DNA of 64,000 nucleotides from Bullera alba (lineage: Eukaryota > Basidiomycota > Tremellomycetes > Tremellales > Bulleraceae), in the NCBI GenBank assembly GCA_001600095.1, contig BCIX01000003.1, positions 1,860,001 through 1,924,000 on the forward strand. The letters run 5' to 3'. Shown one piece after another: positions 35,936 to 46,576 of this stretch. The notes under the pieces are model-generated. The model was not told the origin of the DNA. It saw only the letters and a program-made list of their open reading frames with translations, and made no database searches. Each line of letters opens with the position of its first letter. Position 1 is the first letter of the stretch. Both the position numbers and the translations under genes were made by a program.

Positions 35936-37784
35936 TTATGCCGCTGCACCAATAGCGACAGCGACTTCGCCTCGCTGGTCGGCCTCGGTCTCGCTGAGCA
36001 AATCACCGTTCGAGTTTCGGCGACTCAAAAGACCAGGTCGAACCTCGGGCGTCGTCCTCATGATCCTGAACTTCTCCGATGGTGGGACTGAAAGGGTGTA
36101 TCGGTCGGCGACGGCAGCTTGTGGTTGTCCGAAGGGCGCCTTGGGGTGAGGACCCTGCGAGTTGAGCTGCGTCTGTTTTCTTCGTCGAATGACAGACTCG
36201 GAATCGGACGACGACGAGACAGCCTCATCCTCGGAAGAGCTTGCTGACGACAAAAGCGAAGGGGTGGAAGCACCTGACGAAACGTAGCCATCGTGAGGTC
36301 GACCCTTGAGGTGCTCGACTTCCATACCACCATCAAGGATACCAACTCGCATCATTGCCAAGAGGTTGTGAGCAGCGTTCGAGTGGTCGTAGACACCTCC
36401 GAAGAAGGCAGTCGTGGCGTCGGTTCCGATAGCCCGCTTGATCAAGTGAGCACCACCTGGGTGGTCCTCGGCGAACGAAGAGCAGTCGTGGATGAATCCG
36501 TGGATGGCCATGAGAGATCGCTCTTTGGCCTCGGCCTGGAAGTCGTCCCAAGAGATGACAGGGAGGTCGTTACTCGACTTGGGCCAGTTCAGCTTCTCGC
36601 CCTGCTCCTGCAGCTCGATGAGCTTCATGGTGTATTGACCCTTCTTGATCTCGTTGTCGGGGAATCGCTTGAGGTGGGAAGCGAGGCCGAGAGCCGAAGC
36701 AGTCCAGATGAACCACTTGGTGGGGTCGTACTGGTGCCACTTGATGGCGTTTCGGAAGTCCATGGGGAACTGGTGGTGGAAGTTGTGGTAACCCTCTCCG
36801 ATGGTGCAAAGAGCGGTGAAGAAGTGGTCGCAAGGCGTGTGCTTGTTGTCGAATGGCTTGTCTCCGAGCCAGTGGGCCAGCGAGTTGACGCAAAAGGTCG
36901 AGTGGTGGACAAAGACAAGTCGGGCAGCTCCGGCGAAGAAGAATCCACCTTTCCAGTCACCCCAGCCGAGACCAGCGACAAGGGTGGGGACAATGAAGCC
37001 AAAGGTGAAGAGGAGGGCGAGGTAGTTTCGGTGTTGCCATCTAACGACCTTGTTTCGAGACAGGTCGGAGATGTCGGCGACTCCGATCTTGCCTCTTGGC
37101 TTGACGATCATCCATCCGACGTGAGCCCACCAGAAGCCCTCGTGGGCAGAGTATGGGTCGAGCTTGGTGTCGGTGTATCGGTGGTGAGCTCGGTGTCCCC
37201 TGGACCACCATTTGATGGAACCCTGGACGGCACCGGCACCAGCCATGGAGAGGAAGTATTGCAGAGGAGCCGAGGCATTGTAAGATCGGTGTGCCCACAG
37301 TCGGTGGTAACCAGCAGTGATACCGAGACCAGTGATGAAATAGTACACAACGCTGAGTGGCAAAGTCAGTAAACGATAAAGAATGAATTGGGAAATTTGT
37401 TACTCACGCCCAGATTGCGGTCTTGGTGTTCCAGCTCGTCGTGAACATTCCGTAGATGGCAACACTAGGTGTCACCGTGATGGCGAGGAAGGAAATCCAC
37501 TGGATGTTCCATAGGAGGTTCTTCCACGTCACGGGTGGGAGGTACTTTTGCTTTGCGATGGTGGCCGAGACGTAGTTGTCTGGGATATCCTCATCGGAAG
37601 CGCGGAGGGTGGGTTGAATGGCGTTGATGCCAGCGAGGGCATTGATGCCAGTTGGCTCTGCCGTCTTGGACTCTGGGGTCAATGGTGGCGAGAAAGCGGG
37701 GTCATGTCGGTCGGCGACGGTGTTGGCTCGCTCGTACATTTCGTCCCTGTTGAGAGAAGGAGGAGTCATTGGTGGGACTGGCAT
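35936..37784 (-). CDS. OLE1: Acyl-CoA delta-9 desaturase with fused cytochrome b5
   Basis: Makes palmitoleate and oleate from saturated acyl-CoA in the ER. Exons 37408-37784 and 35936-37352 (intron 37353-37407) give 597 residues. The three di-iron histidine boxes are present: HRLWAH (~142), HRAHH (~182) and HNFHH (~318), with the fourth-His region NHKHTPCDH just before the last. Four membrane helices are placed as usual. A cytochrome b5 domain follows, with heme-ligand motif HPGG (~425) and a second His in YDHSNAAH. Beyond it is a ~125-residue tail rich in Ser/Glu (SSASSSEDEAVSSSSDSES), not needed for the fold and possibly a phosphorylated or degradation segment. It is divergent from an acyl-CoA dehydrogenase. 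Confidence 0.95.
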
Positions 37785-38717
37785 GGTGAGGAGGTGAGGA
37801 GTAAGAGGTAATGAGGTTGGTTGCTATGTGAACGATTGGGACTTGGTCGCAGTTCGTTCTATCGGTAGAAAGGAAGACCGACTTTTTTCTGCGTGGGGGG
37901 TCGCAGCGGTCAAAAGGTCGTCGAGCTGAAACGCTGTTTCAGCAGTGTCGAGGTGGGTTGTAGATGTGTCGTAGGTTCGTCCAGTGCAGTTGTGTTGTTG
38001 CCTGGGTAGTGAGGAGTGCTGAGGGGTGTTGAGAAGGAAGAGAAGATTGATCGATCTGGAGCAGGACTTATAACCTGTCGCCCAGTCTCGTTCCCAAGCT
38101 GTCATCCACCCCTTCCCCCCCAATCGTTCCTATGGGGATCCTCCCATTCTGCAATCCACGCAGGATCCCTCCGGCGAAATTCGTGGAGCGGGTGGCAAAA
38201 TTTAAGCATCAACGGGCGATCGGGTGGCAAATCGGGATTGAACGGACTCAACCGATAGTCGTAGCGATCCGGATGTCAGCCAGCTCAGGCAGGCTCAGGC
38301 CAGCTCGGAGCGCTGGCACGGACGTGGACCGTCGAAGGGATCCAGCGCGTCATGCTGCTGAGAACCGGTTGTTACAGCCAGGCAAGCACTGCGATTTCTT
38401 ATCAGCACAGCTGTCAGCACGCCTCATAGACGTGATATGACACGCGTTTCGATATGGACTGGCCTGGACTCAGATCCCCCTGGCTGCCACGTGGCATCCA
38501 CGTGCACCGGTGGCAAACCCGGCTGTCGATCTCGCAGGCGGTCCGGGGGAAGCGGGGGCCGAAAGCGCCTTTTGGTTGGGGAACTTCCGGTTAATTCGAT
38601 GCAGCGTTCGAACCGGACGACAACCTGAACAACTCCAAGTGAACAAGAGCTCAAGCAGAGTCCTGATCAAAGAAGAGAGACCTGACTCAGTATCCACCCA
38701 TCGCACCTTGACTCACA
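37785..38717. promoter_or_regulatory. OLE1 / acyl-CoA dehydrogenase divergent promoter with repeated GGTGGCAAA
   Basis: A 933-bp spacer. GGTGGCAAA occurs exactly three times on the plus strand at 38191-38199, 38223-38231 and 38509-38517, each preceded by CG or CC. Two CACGTG E-boxes lie at 38488-38493 and 38499-38504, immediately before the third copy. GGTGGCAAA is identical to the yeast PACE element bound by Rpn4, but no Rpn4 is known to me from basidiomycetes, so the reader of these sites is unknown. Confidence 0.6.
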
Positions 38718-40546
38718 ATGTCCCAGTCTCAAGATCACCCAGTCACGCAGTGGATTTCTCAAGGCGCATGGTCTTTGGTGAGCAGAGAATCGTCGAGTTT
38801 GGGCAGGGGCTGACCGTCTCTAGGTCGAGCCATTGTTTTCACCAAGGGGAAAAGAGGTCTTGTCTACTCTGATCGAATTCGTACAGGTGACACATAAGCC
38901 ATACCAGCATCCTTATCAGACTCGCTGATACGCTGCGCGATGTAGAACGACGTTCTGCCTAATGAAGAGGTATACCACTCGCAAATTCCGACTGACCCTG
39001 CTCAACGATGGAAAACTACGCCTCCGATCCTCAAAACGCTCCAAGACAAGGCGAAGAGTTTGGGTCTCTGGAATTTGTGGCTCAGCGGTGGAGAGTTCCA
39101 GTACCTCGCCGGAGGATCAGGTGGTGGATTGACCAACCTCGAGGTATGTTGGCCTTCCTCTCGATCTAGTTTAGGGTTTGCTGACCGGCTAGTAGTACGC
39201 GGTCATGGCCGAGATCATGGGTCATGCACTCTACCTCGCTCCTCAGGCAACGAATTGCGCAGCACCTGATACCGGCAACATGGGTGAGTATAGCGAGGTT
39301 AGTCGTGGTCAGTACTGATGAGATGCATGTCAGAGGTCTTGGCGAGGTTCGGTACTCCAGAGCAGAAGAAGAAATACCTAGGAGAACTACTGGACGGTGT
39401 CACTAGGAGTAGCTTCGCCATGACCGAGTACGGCGGTGAGTCCCAGCTATAACACTTCATTTCGGAAGCCTAGCTGACCTCGTGTCTCAGTCGCATCATC
39501 GGACGCGACCAACTTGCAGAACACGACGGCTCAGGTCCAAGGCAACTCGGTCGTACTGAACGGACACAAATGGTGGATATCAGGAGCCGGAGACCCTCGA
39601 AACGCTGTGCACATCGTCCTCGCCCTGACTGACCCTTCCAATCCATCCCCTTACAAGCGGCACTCGCTCGTTCTCGTTCAACCCTCCGACAAGGGCGTCG
39701 ATGTGATCCGACCCATGATGGTGTTCGGGTACGATGACGCCCCGGAGGGCCATTGCGAGGTCAGATACAACAATGTCAAGGTCGACCTTGAGAGCGGTAT
39801 CGTCGGCGGGAAAGCCGGTCTCGGGCGGGGCTTTGAGATTATCCAGGCTCGATTGGGGTGAGCACAATCCGCAACAGTCCAAATACTAGGCTGATCGTGA
39901 TAGTCCTGGACGACTGCATCACTGTATGAGATCTATTGGGGTGGCGTCTAGAGCACTCGATATGCTCCTCCTTCGAGTGTCAGATCCCAAGAGGAAGACA
40001 TTTGGCAAGCAGTTCAAAGACCACGGTACGTTCTCAATCCAGCTATAGTCCTCGGCTCACACTGTATAGGAACTGTCCTGGCGGACATTGCGCACTCGCG
40101 AGCCGAGATCGATCAGGCGCGATTCCTCGTCCTCGCGGCTGCAAGGCAGATCGACAAGAAGGGCGCTAAGGGAGCACTGAAGGATGTTGGCGTTGCAAAG
40201 GTGAGCCAATCCCCACTGATCCGCTCCCCACCGCACATCACTGACCCGTAATTAGTTCACCGTGCCGAGCGTCACGCTCAAAGTGATTGATCGGGCAATG
40301 CAAGTCCACGGTGCAGAGGGATTATGCCAAGACACCCCACTTGCTGCATTATACGCCCAGATCAGGACTCTCCGTTATGCCGATGTAAGTCACCACGGAT
40401 GTGAACCTCAATACAGGGACTGACTCGAGTAGGGCCCCGATGAGGTGCATATCCAGCAGATTGGCAAGCAGGAGTTGAAGCGAGTTGACGGGCTGAGAGC
40501 AAGACAGGCCGGGATTGAGAAGAGAGCTCCAAAGGCAAAGTTGTAA
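38718..40546 (+). CDS. Acyl-CoA dehydrogenase (ACAD10/11-like) with C-terminal AKL
   Basis: A FAD enzyme for the first step of beta-oxidation. Ten exons: 38718-38777, 38824-38886, 38946-39143, 39196-39283, 39334-39435, 39491-39857, 39904-40025, 40070-40200, 40256-40384, 40433-40546; 457 residues. Landmarks are FAMTEYGVASSDATN (FAD/substrate strand), NGHKWWISGAGDP, GPGRLHHCMRSIGVASRAL, QVHGAEGLCQDTPLA and GPDEVHIQQIGKQEL. These resemble the ACAD10/11 branch. The last residues PKAKL end in a PTS1-type tripeptide (AKL), so a peroxisomal location is likely; no mitochondrial presequence is seen. Start ATG 38718-38720 gives a short N-terminus typical of this branch. It is divergent from OLE1. Confidence 0.88.
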
Positions 40547-40806
40547 AAGGATGTTGTACGGCCATTTCTTGTTGTGCAGCCAGTTAGTAAGGGGGATCCG
40601 GTCAGAAGTGTTGGTGGTCAGACTGCCAAGCAGTGACGATGTATTCACCGTCTATCCATGCTCTATTCGACTTCCTTGAAGGTCTTCCTCGAAACCATTT
40701 GACAAGTTTGTTATAGCTAGCCTCACAACTCTGTTGCTCTCCTTCGTCTCCTCTAGGCAGTCCTCCATCGACAAAGTAATCTGTGTCTGATACCTGATCA
40801 AGGCTT

Positions 40807-41870
40807 TCAAGCTGTCTTGATCTTCTTTGCCCCATTCAATCCCAGTAGCTCCAACCACTGCTCCTGCTTATGCCCCATATTGTAAACCACCCTCATCGCG
40901 AACAACGCCCACGTCACTCCAATACAAGCAACCAGCGCTTCCTGCTCTGACCAGCCCAGGCCCCACTGCCATCCCTGCACAGGGCCAATCAAGCTCAGGA
41001 ACAGCGTAGGCAGAGCTAGAGGCAGCCAAGCGTCCACTGCGGTCCATCCGTATGGCTGTAGCTCGGCCGGGGTGCTGAACTTTGGCGAGGGGGAGAAGAA
41101 GTTGATCCCAGAGAAGATGATGCTGGCGAAGGGAACGGCGAGGATGAATGGCGTGAGGAGGAGTGTCGATGGAGTCGGGGGCAGAGAGTTGGCACCAGGG
41201 GTGGGGTGGAGTAAGGGGACAACGGAGAATTGTGTCAGGAGGAGGGCTCGACCGATAGCATCGGGTAACGAGAGTAGGAGCTCCAGACCGAGTGATGGGT
41301 GCGAAGGCAGGAGGTTGATGAGCGGTGTACGGGTTTGCACGGTGTCTACGAGAGCGGTCAGAGAGATATGCATTCAGGCCAAGGAGTGTCTTCAACAATA
41401 GCGCTTATACTCACGGACGGCACAAAATAGGAATGCCAACTTTGGGCTGAGGAGCCAGGACGGCGTGGTACCAGTGCACATGCCTGATCATGAGTAGACG
41501 TCAGCCTCCACAAGCATATACACCCAACCGCTCTCGATTGACAAAGACGTGACTGACACAGGAACGTCTCGCCTCCGAATATTACAACCATCAACCCGAA
41601 CAGCTCCTGCAACAACGTGGCCCTCTTCTTCCCAGCCGCGTTGGTCTTCTTCCTCAACTTCTTCTTCTCAGCATACGTAGCCCCAACTTCATTGGCAGGA
41701 GGAGGATCAAATGCGCCCGAAGCTATCCAGTTGACGACCATGGACAGCCTCGAGGCTCCGAATAGGTCCAAGGGGCCATAAGGGATCATGGGGTGCGTCG
41801 GGGCGAGGAGAGGCGGGACATAGCTGTGTAGCACGGTGAGCGAGCGTGCTGGCAAGGCGAACTTGGACAT
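40807..41870 (-). CDS. Unknown conserved-looking multi-pass membrane protein
   Basis: Exons 41558-41870, 41415-41483 and 40807-41345 give 306 residues, with phases closing. I do not recognise the family. About five or six hydrophobic segments are visible: LMVVIFGGETFLCMC, LAFLFCAV, LLTPFILAVPFASIIFSGI, LPLALPTLFLSLIGPV and ACIGVTWALFAMRVVY. A Lys-rich loop (AEKKKLRKKTNAAGKKR) precedes the first main helix, and the C-terminus is basic (GAKKIKTA), resembling ER-type membrane proteins. The GGE-FL/TPxxLLS pattern loosely recalls TRIC cation channels, but I cannot support that. ATG 41868-41870 is the first Met in frame. It is convergent with the dehydrogenase. Confidence 0.7.
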
Positions 41871-42645
41871 GGCGGTGGTCTCTGAGGTGAAAGACAAGTC
41901 ACGATAAAGAAGAGGTAGAGTGCAATGACTTGTAGCCTCGTGTAGTGAAGTACGATGTGATCTCGGCTTGTTGATGCGGTTGGTTCTCGGCGAAAAAGGC
42001 GACCGGGAGTAGATCGCTCGTGGATAGATAAGGTGCTGTGATGACTTGCCCTTTTGGCCCGTAGCAAGCGCTATGTGAATACGAGTAGCGGTGATGAGGC
42101 GTGCTGTCAGTCACTGTCAATCGTCGGAAGACACCATGATACATGCATGGACAGGCCTGGACAGGCAGGCACCCGGTCCTCGGTCCCTCGGTGCCAAAGA
42201 TCCCCGGCAAGCCGAGCGGAGATATCAAAGAGGCCCTCGCTCGGGCAGAACGGCGCATATCTTAGGACTTCCTCTCTGAGTGCTTCCAATGCACAAGGAG
42301 ACGAACATCGAGCCAGTGATCCAGTGCGCACCACGAGCATCATGTCATGACTTCTGCTCAGAATAAGATGCTGTACAGATTGGCCGTGCTTCTGAGGTGC
42401 TCATCGTCGGCGTCAGGAACTGTTCGGAGAATAGGACAAATTCGAAAACAACTTCGGTGGTCGTTTTCGAATCCTGTCAGATCCTGCCCGACCCTTTCCA
42501 TTTTTTCGAAGAGTGACCGGCGAGCAGGGGGTCAACAGGTCTCGAGACGACGTCTGTTGCACACACACACTATCTCCCCTTGACCTCGTTCTGGCAGATC
42601 CTGACAGCCAGCAGACGGAGGACAGGAGTTTGGAAGAGCCTTATC
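41871..42645. other. Divergent intergenic region, unknown membrane gene / DIC1
   Basis: 775 bp without a supportable gene. It contains a short (CA)n run (ACACACACAC near 42560) in the DIC1 5' flank. Nothing else stands out. Confidence 0.4.
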
Positions 42646-44139
42646 ATGTCGCAGAAATCATATCCATTTTGGTGAGTCGAATCTCAATCCTGCCCGGAAA
42701 TTAGCCGAGGTGGTCGTGAGATGGAATACTAACGCTGTCATAGGTTGGGAGGTATGTGCTGAGGACTACCAAGTGCTCTGCTTCTTGTACTGATCATGAT
42801 GTTCTCCCTCCTCTCCCATCGCTACTCCGCACCACGCTATCCACGCTCAACAACGACTTCGCTCGGCTATCGACGGTGTTGATCTTATCAACATGAGCAG
42901 GTGCCGCAGCGTCGAGTGAGTCACACCATGCTCTCTACAACTGTGACCTGTGCTAAGACCGTCGTAGTGGCCGCATGCTGTACACATCCGCTGGACGTCA
43001 TGAGGGTGTGAGCAGACTTCATACAGCTGTCCAGGCTAGATTGCTGACCGTTAACAGGCGAATGCAGACGTCGACGACAAGCTCGAGCTTTGTCAACGCT
43101 GTTAGCATGGTACTTAGGAACGATGGTGAGTCTGCGTATCATGCCTGAAGGAGCTCCGCTGACTCGAAGCAGGTGTCAGAGGCCTGTATACGGGTCTGAC
43201 AGCGTCGGTGTTTCGACAAATGACATATAGCGTTACGAGACTGGGCGCCTACGATATGCTCAAGTCGCAAATGTCGCAACATGGTGAGCTGGCTTGTCTC
43301 TTGGTCACCGCTGTGGAACAGAGGCTGATGTGGTTAGGCAAACGCAAGTTGACGACTGGGGAGATGGTCCTATGTGCCAGCGGTGCCGGTGCATTAGGTG
43401 GTTTGGCGGGCAACCCAGCAGGTGAGTAGTCAATCAGAGAGCTTGTCTTGGCGGTAGTAGCTGACCTTGTGCCAGATATCATTCTAGTGCGGATGGTCGC
43501 CGACCCAACGAAAGCTGTGGAGCAGAGAGTCAATTATAGAAACGCCCTACATGGGCTATATAGGATGGTGAAGGACGAAGGGCCTACAAGTCTGGCTAGA
43601 GGTCTGGCACCAAATACCGTAAGTGACCAGCCGAATCAATCGTGCATCTTGTGAACCTTGCTGACGTGCCCAGATCCGAGCTATCCTCATGAACGCCTCC
43701 CAACTCGTTTCTTACGACTTCTTCAAAGACCTCCTCCTTGCCAACACGTCATTACCCAATTCCATGCCTCTTCACCTCTTGTCGTCCGCCGCGGCTGGTA
43801 CTGTTGCCACAACAATATGTGCCCCTGCCGACGTCATCAAGAGTAGAGTGATGAACGCCAAAGCGGGCTCGGGGAGCGTTATGACCTTGATTACGGATAG
43901 TTTCAAGAAAGAGGGGCCTAGATTCCTGTTCAAGGGATGGCTACCGGCATGGAGTGAGTGATATCCCGACTCTTGATCCGGACGAGAATCAGTACAAGGA
44001 CGATTGATGCTGATGAGGCAATACGACAGTCCGGCTCACGCCAAATACCATTTGCATGTTTGTCTTCCTTGAACAGCTGAGGAAGGGTGTCGACTTCCTG
44101 CGCGATCCAGCACCGACGTTCACACCGAAATCAGCATGA
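42646..44139 (+). CDS. DIC1: Mitochondrial dicarboxylate carrier
   Basis: An inner-membrane exchanger of malate/succinate for phosphate. Ten exons: 42646-42671, 42744-42751, 42901-42915, 42968-43007, 43058-43125, 43173-43283, 43338-43421, 43476-43618, 43674-43953, 44030-44139; 294 residues (yeast Dic1 is 298). All three carrier signatures are intact: THPLDVMRVRM, GNPADIILVRM and APADVIKSRVM. DIC-type surroundings are GLYTGLTASVFRQMTYSVTRLGAYD and FLFKGWLPAWIRLTPNTICMFVFLEQL. The start of helix 1 (PFWLGGAAASMAACCTHP) is only restored if an 8-nt and a 15-nt exon are used. It lies convergent with a small unknown gene. Confidence 0.93.
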
Positions 44140-44424
44140 TCTCAGATATGGTGTCCTTGCTCGGCAGGACTATCCTATGCTCTATAACCATTACATTCGT
44201 CCGGACACGGGCTGCCATTTAACAGCCGTAATATCGACGCATCTATTTGGACCACATCATCGGGTTTCTATCAGGTTTTCCCACACTTTAAGACTAGAGC
44301 ACTAGACTATACCCCTGCACTCGTACGTAGAGTACGACAATGTTGGCAGCGTTCATGTATAATGCATTAGCGTCATATATCGCCTGTCCGCAACTCTCCT
44401 GTCGAGGTATAAATCCAACGTCGC

Positions 44425-44904
44425 TCAAGTAGTGCCATTTCCAGTACTTGCACTCGCCCAGAAGTTGGTGAACGTCGGCACCGCACTTCCCGCCTTGTAT
44501 TTACCAATGGCCTTTTTGTACGCCTTCGTGAAGTTGCTCTTCGTCGGTTCCTCCGATGGATCGACATAGCAGATCAGCCGGGTGAATCCATCATCAGCCG
44601 TCGTACCGTAGATGTCGACCGCTTCGACGATGGCATCGGGGATATCGTACCCAGAGGCTCTTGGATCCCAGTGGCGGAGGGTTCCGGCCTTCCTGTCTTC
44701 CATACTTGGGATATGACGGGTAAGCACCTCTTCTTCCTCGGCAGTGAGGGCAGTATCGGCTTTGCGAATAGCGAGAGCTGATGCGGCGGAGGGTTGTACT
44801 GACATGGTATCGATGTGAAGTGTAGTGTGGACAGTGTTGTTACCGATACCACATTCAGCTTGGTCCATATAAGTGAAGGTCTTCTGGTACCGTCTCGCTT
44901 CCAT
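44425..44904 (-). CDS. Hypothetical protein
   Basis: An open frame of 159 residues from ATG 44902-44904. I do not recognise it. The C-terminal half has a protein-like composition (WDPRASGYDIPDAIVEAVDIYG and LICYVDPSEEPTKSNFTKAYKKAIG), with no signal peptide, helix bundle or metal motif. The frame stays open upstream to about 44964 without another ATG, so a 5' exon may be missing. It lies convergent with DIC1. Status as a real gene is moderate; codon use and hydrophilicity favour coding. Confidence 0.5.
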   Translation of the reverse strand: MEARRYQKTFTYMDQAECGIGNNTVHTTLHIDTMSVQPSAASALAIRKADTALTAEEEEVLTRHIPSMEDRKAGTLRHWDPRASGYDIPDAIVEAVDIYGTTADDGFTRLICYVDPSEEPTKSNFTKAYKKAIGKYKAGSAVPTFTNFWASASTGNGTT

Positions 44905-45248
44905 CGCCTGGATGTCCACGTCATGTGAGGGACTTTGGGTGAAAGGTGTGTTCGTTCGCCTCAAGTCGCAAGTAGCGTCTCAACACGACCCAACGAGGCG
45001 ATTGAGTGAAAGGATCTGATCTGTTACCCTGTCGAGCCGATGTGAGCTGTTAATTTGAGTAGATAGCTGATACTTTCCAGATTGGATTATCTCCCTATGG
45101 TACTCGATGGCCTCGGCAGCACGATCGAGTCCAGCCATCGCTCGAATGCCTGTGAATGAGTAAATGCATACATACAACGTTGATGACATGTCCGAAGAGC
45201 GAGATCGTTAGTGCCATACCCCTCCGCCACCGAGCAGCCGCTCGATTT
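44905..45248. other. Intergenic region upstream of the hypothetical gene
   Basis: 344 bp lie between the JTB-like gene stop and the hypothetical gene start. I see nothing supportable; a 5' exon of the hypothetical gene could hide here. Confidence 0.35.
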
Positions 45249-45977
45249 CTAACCCCTCCATCCGGCAGTGGTGCTTGGAATCCCGATCCTGGCTGCTAAT
45301 TGGCGATACTGCGCCGAAGCCAAAGCTGACGTCCGACCCCAGAGTATCGCCCCGGCGACAATCAGGAAGAGTATATTGGCGGTCTGGCGAATACACATCT
45401 TAGCTCACGGCACCAGATGATTGGGGAACTACTCACGACGAACTCCCAGAAATTCTGCCTTTCCTTCCTGATGACCTTGCCACAGCCTTCCCAAGCGGGC
45501 ACCTCGCCCGAAGGCTCTCTCCCATCCTTCTGCCCGTTCTCATCCAGTCCCGCGGCATCCGATGCTGGAAGGCAGTGCAACAGCCGTCGATTCCCAAATG
45601 GCAGACAGAACGGTTGATCAAGCTAAAAGTTAGGTGATGAGCTATGCTCCGAGATTGGGACGGACGGGACAGCTCACCTCGTTTTCTGGACATGGCTCGC
45701 ATTCTCCGAAAGGCCTGCAGACGAGATCCGAAGCTGGATGTGCGACATACTCTGGTTTCTTCCCCGGCCGACTGGGTCTCAACCCAATCCTCCCGCCTTC
45801 CAACTGCGCGTCCCTCCTTTCCAACCCCGTCGGCGAGCTCTCATCGTTCGGGCCACTCCTTCTCAGCTCTCGCGAGGCAGTATGTGTGAGAAAAACCACT
45901 CGGCTGGTGGAGGCTGAGGTTGCATCTGCCGCCAGGAGCAGGGCGAGGACGAGGAGTACGAGTGACCATCTGCGCAT
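45249..45977 (-). CDS. JTB-like type I membrane protein (Cys-rich lumenal domain)
   Basis: Exons 45678-45977, 45437-45622 and 45249-45383 give 206 residues. The N-terminus is a clean signal peptide (MRRWSLVLLVLALLLAADA). The lumenal part ends in a Cys-rich module with spacing C-x5-C-x2-C (CRPFGECEPC), then PFCLPFGNRRLLHC, then WEGCGKVIRKERQNFWEFV. One membrane helix follows (ILFLIVAGAILWGR), with a short basic tail. The order CxxC-P, P-C-x-P-G, C, C-x-x-x-x-x-x-x-R-FW-F, helix resembles animal JTB (jumping translocation breakpoint) proteins. That family link is my inference. Function is unknown; it lies upstream of and divergent from RPT6. Confidence 0.7.
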
Positions 45978-46576
45978 CGGGCGTCAGTGAACGTCCTATT
46001 CGTAGATCCGAAAGACTGTGAAGCGAATAAGACTTGGTGGGGGTGATAAGGAGGATCGGAGCAGATGGACAGATGGCTAGCTCACAATGGCACACGCCTC
46101 CCGTCTCTGTTCATCTTCCCCCTTGTCTACAGCCAGGTGTGGGTTGGGCTCAGCTGGGTTGGGTTGAGTAGTAGCTGGACAAGAAGTTGACCCTCGCCTG
46201 AACGCCTTTGCTCGACGCCGCTTGAACGCCTCTTCTGGAATCCTAATTGATGTCATTTGGCCGATTACGGTAAATCGTTAATAGATTAGGGAGGATTAGC
46301 AGCCCAATCTGAAACACGGCGTAATGGCTAAGAGCGAATATTGCCACGTCAGAGTGAGGCCGGAATCAAAGTTACCACGGACCCCTTGACGCTGATGCGT
46401 CCGTCATCCACCAAGTCGCCTCCAATACCATCGCGTGTACTGAAGCAGCTTCAACGACTCAACTAGCATATCGATACCCAGCAAGTACCTGGCTACCCGT
46501 CCAATCAGCGGCTCGAGACATACATCCGAGCGTTTCTAGCTTTCCGTGAAAGTTCACCCATTCCAGGTCGCACAAT
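45978..46576. promoter_or_regulatory. Divergent promoter, JTB-like gene / RPT6
   Basis: A 599-bp spacer without a gene. A TGAACGCCT word is repeated (near 46199 and 46222). No GGTGGCAAA proteasome-type element was seen here, which is notable given its presence between OLE1 and the acyl-CoA dehydrogenase. Confidence 0.4.

Noticed and set aside
36293..37372. Plus-strand open frame of 359 residues opposite OLE1
   Set aside because: Shadow of strong codon bias on the OLE1 strand; no family features, while OLE1 has all three histidine boxes and b5.
41871..41897. Upstream extension of the unknown membrane protein
   Set aside because: It begins with TTG on the minus strand; ATG 41868-41870 is used instead.
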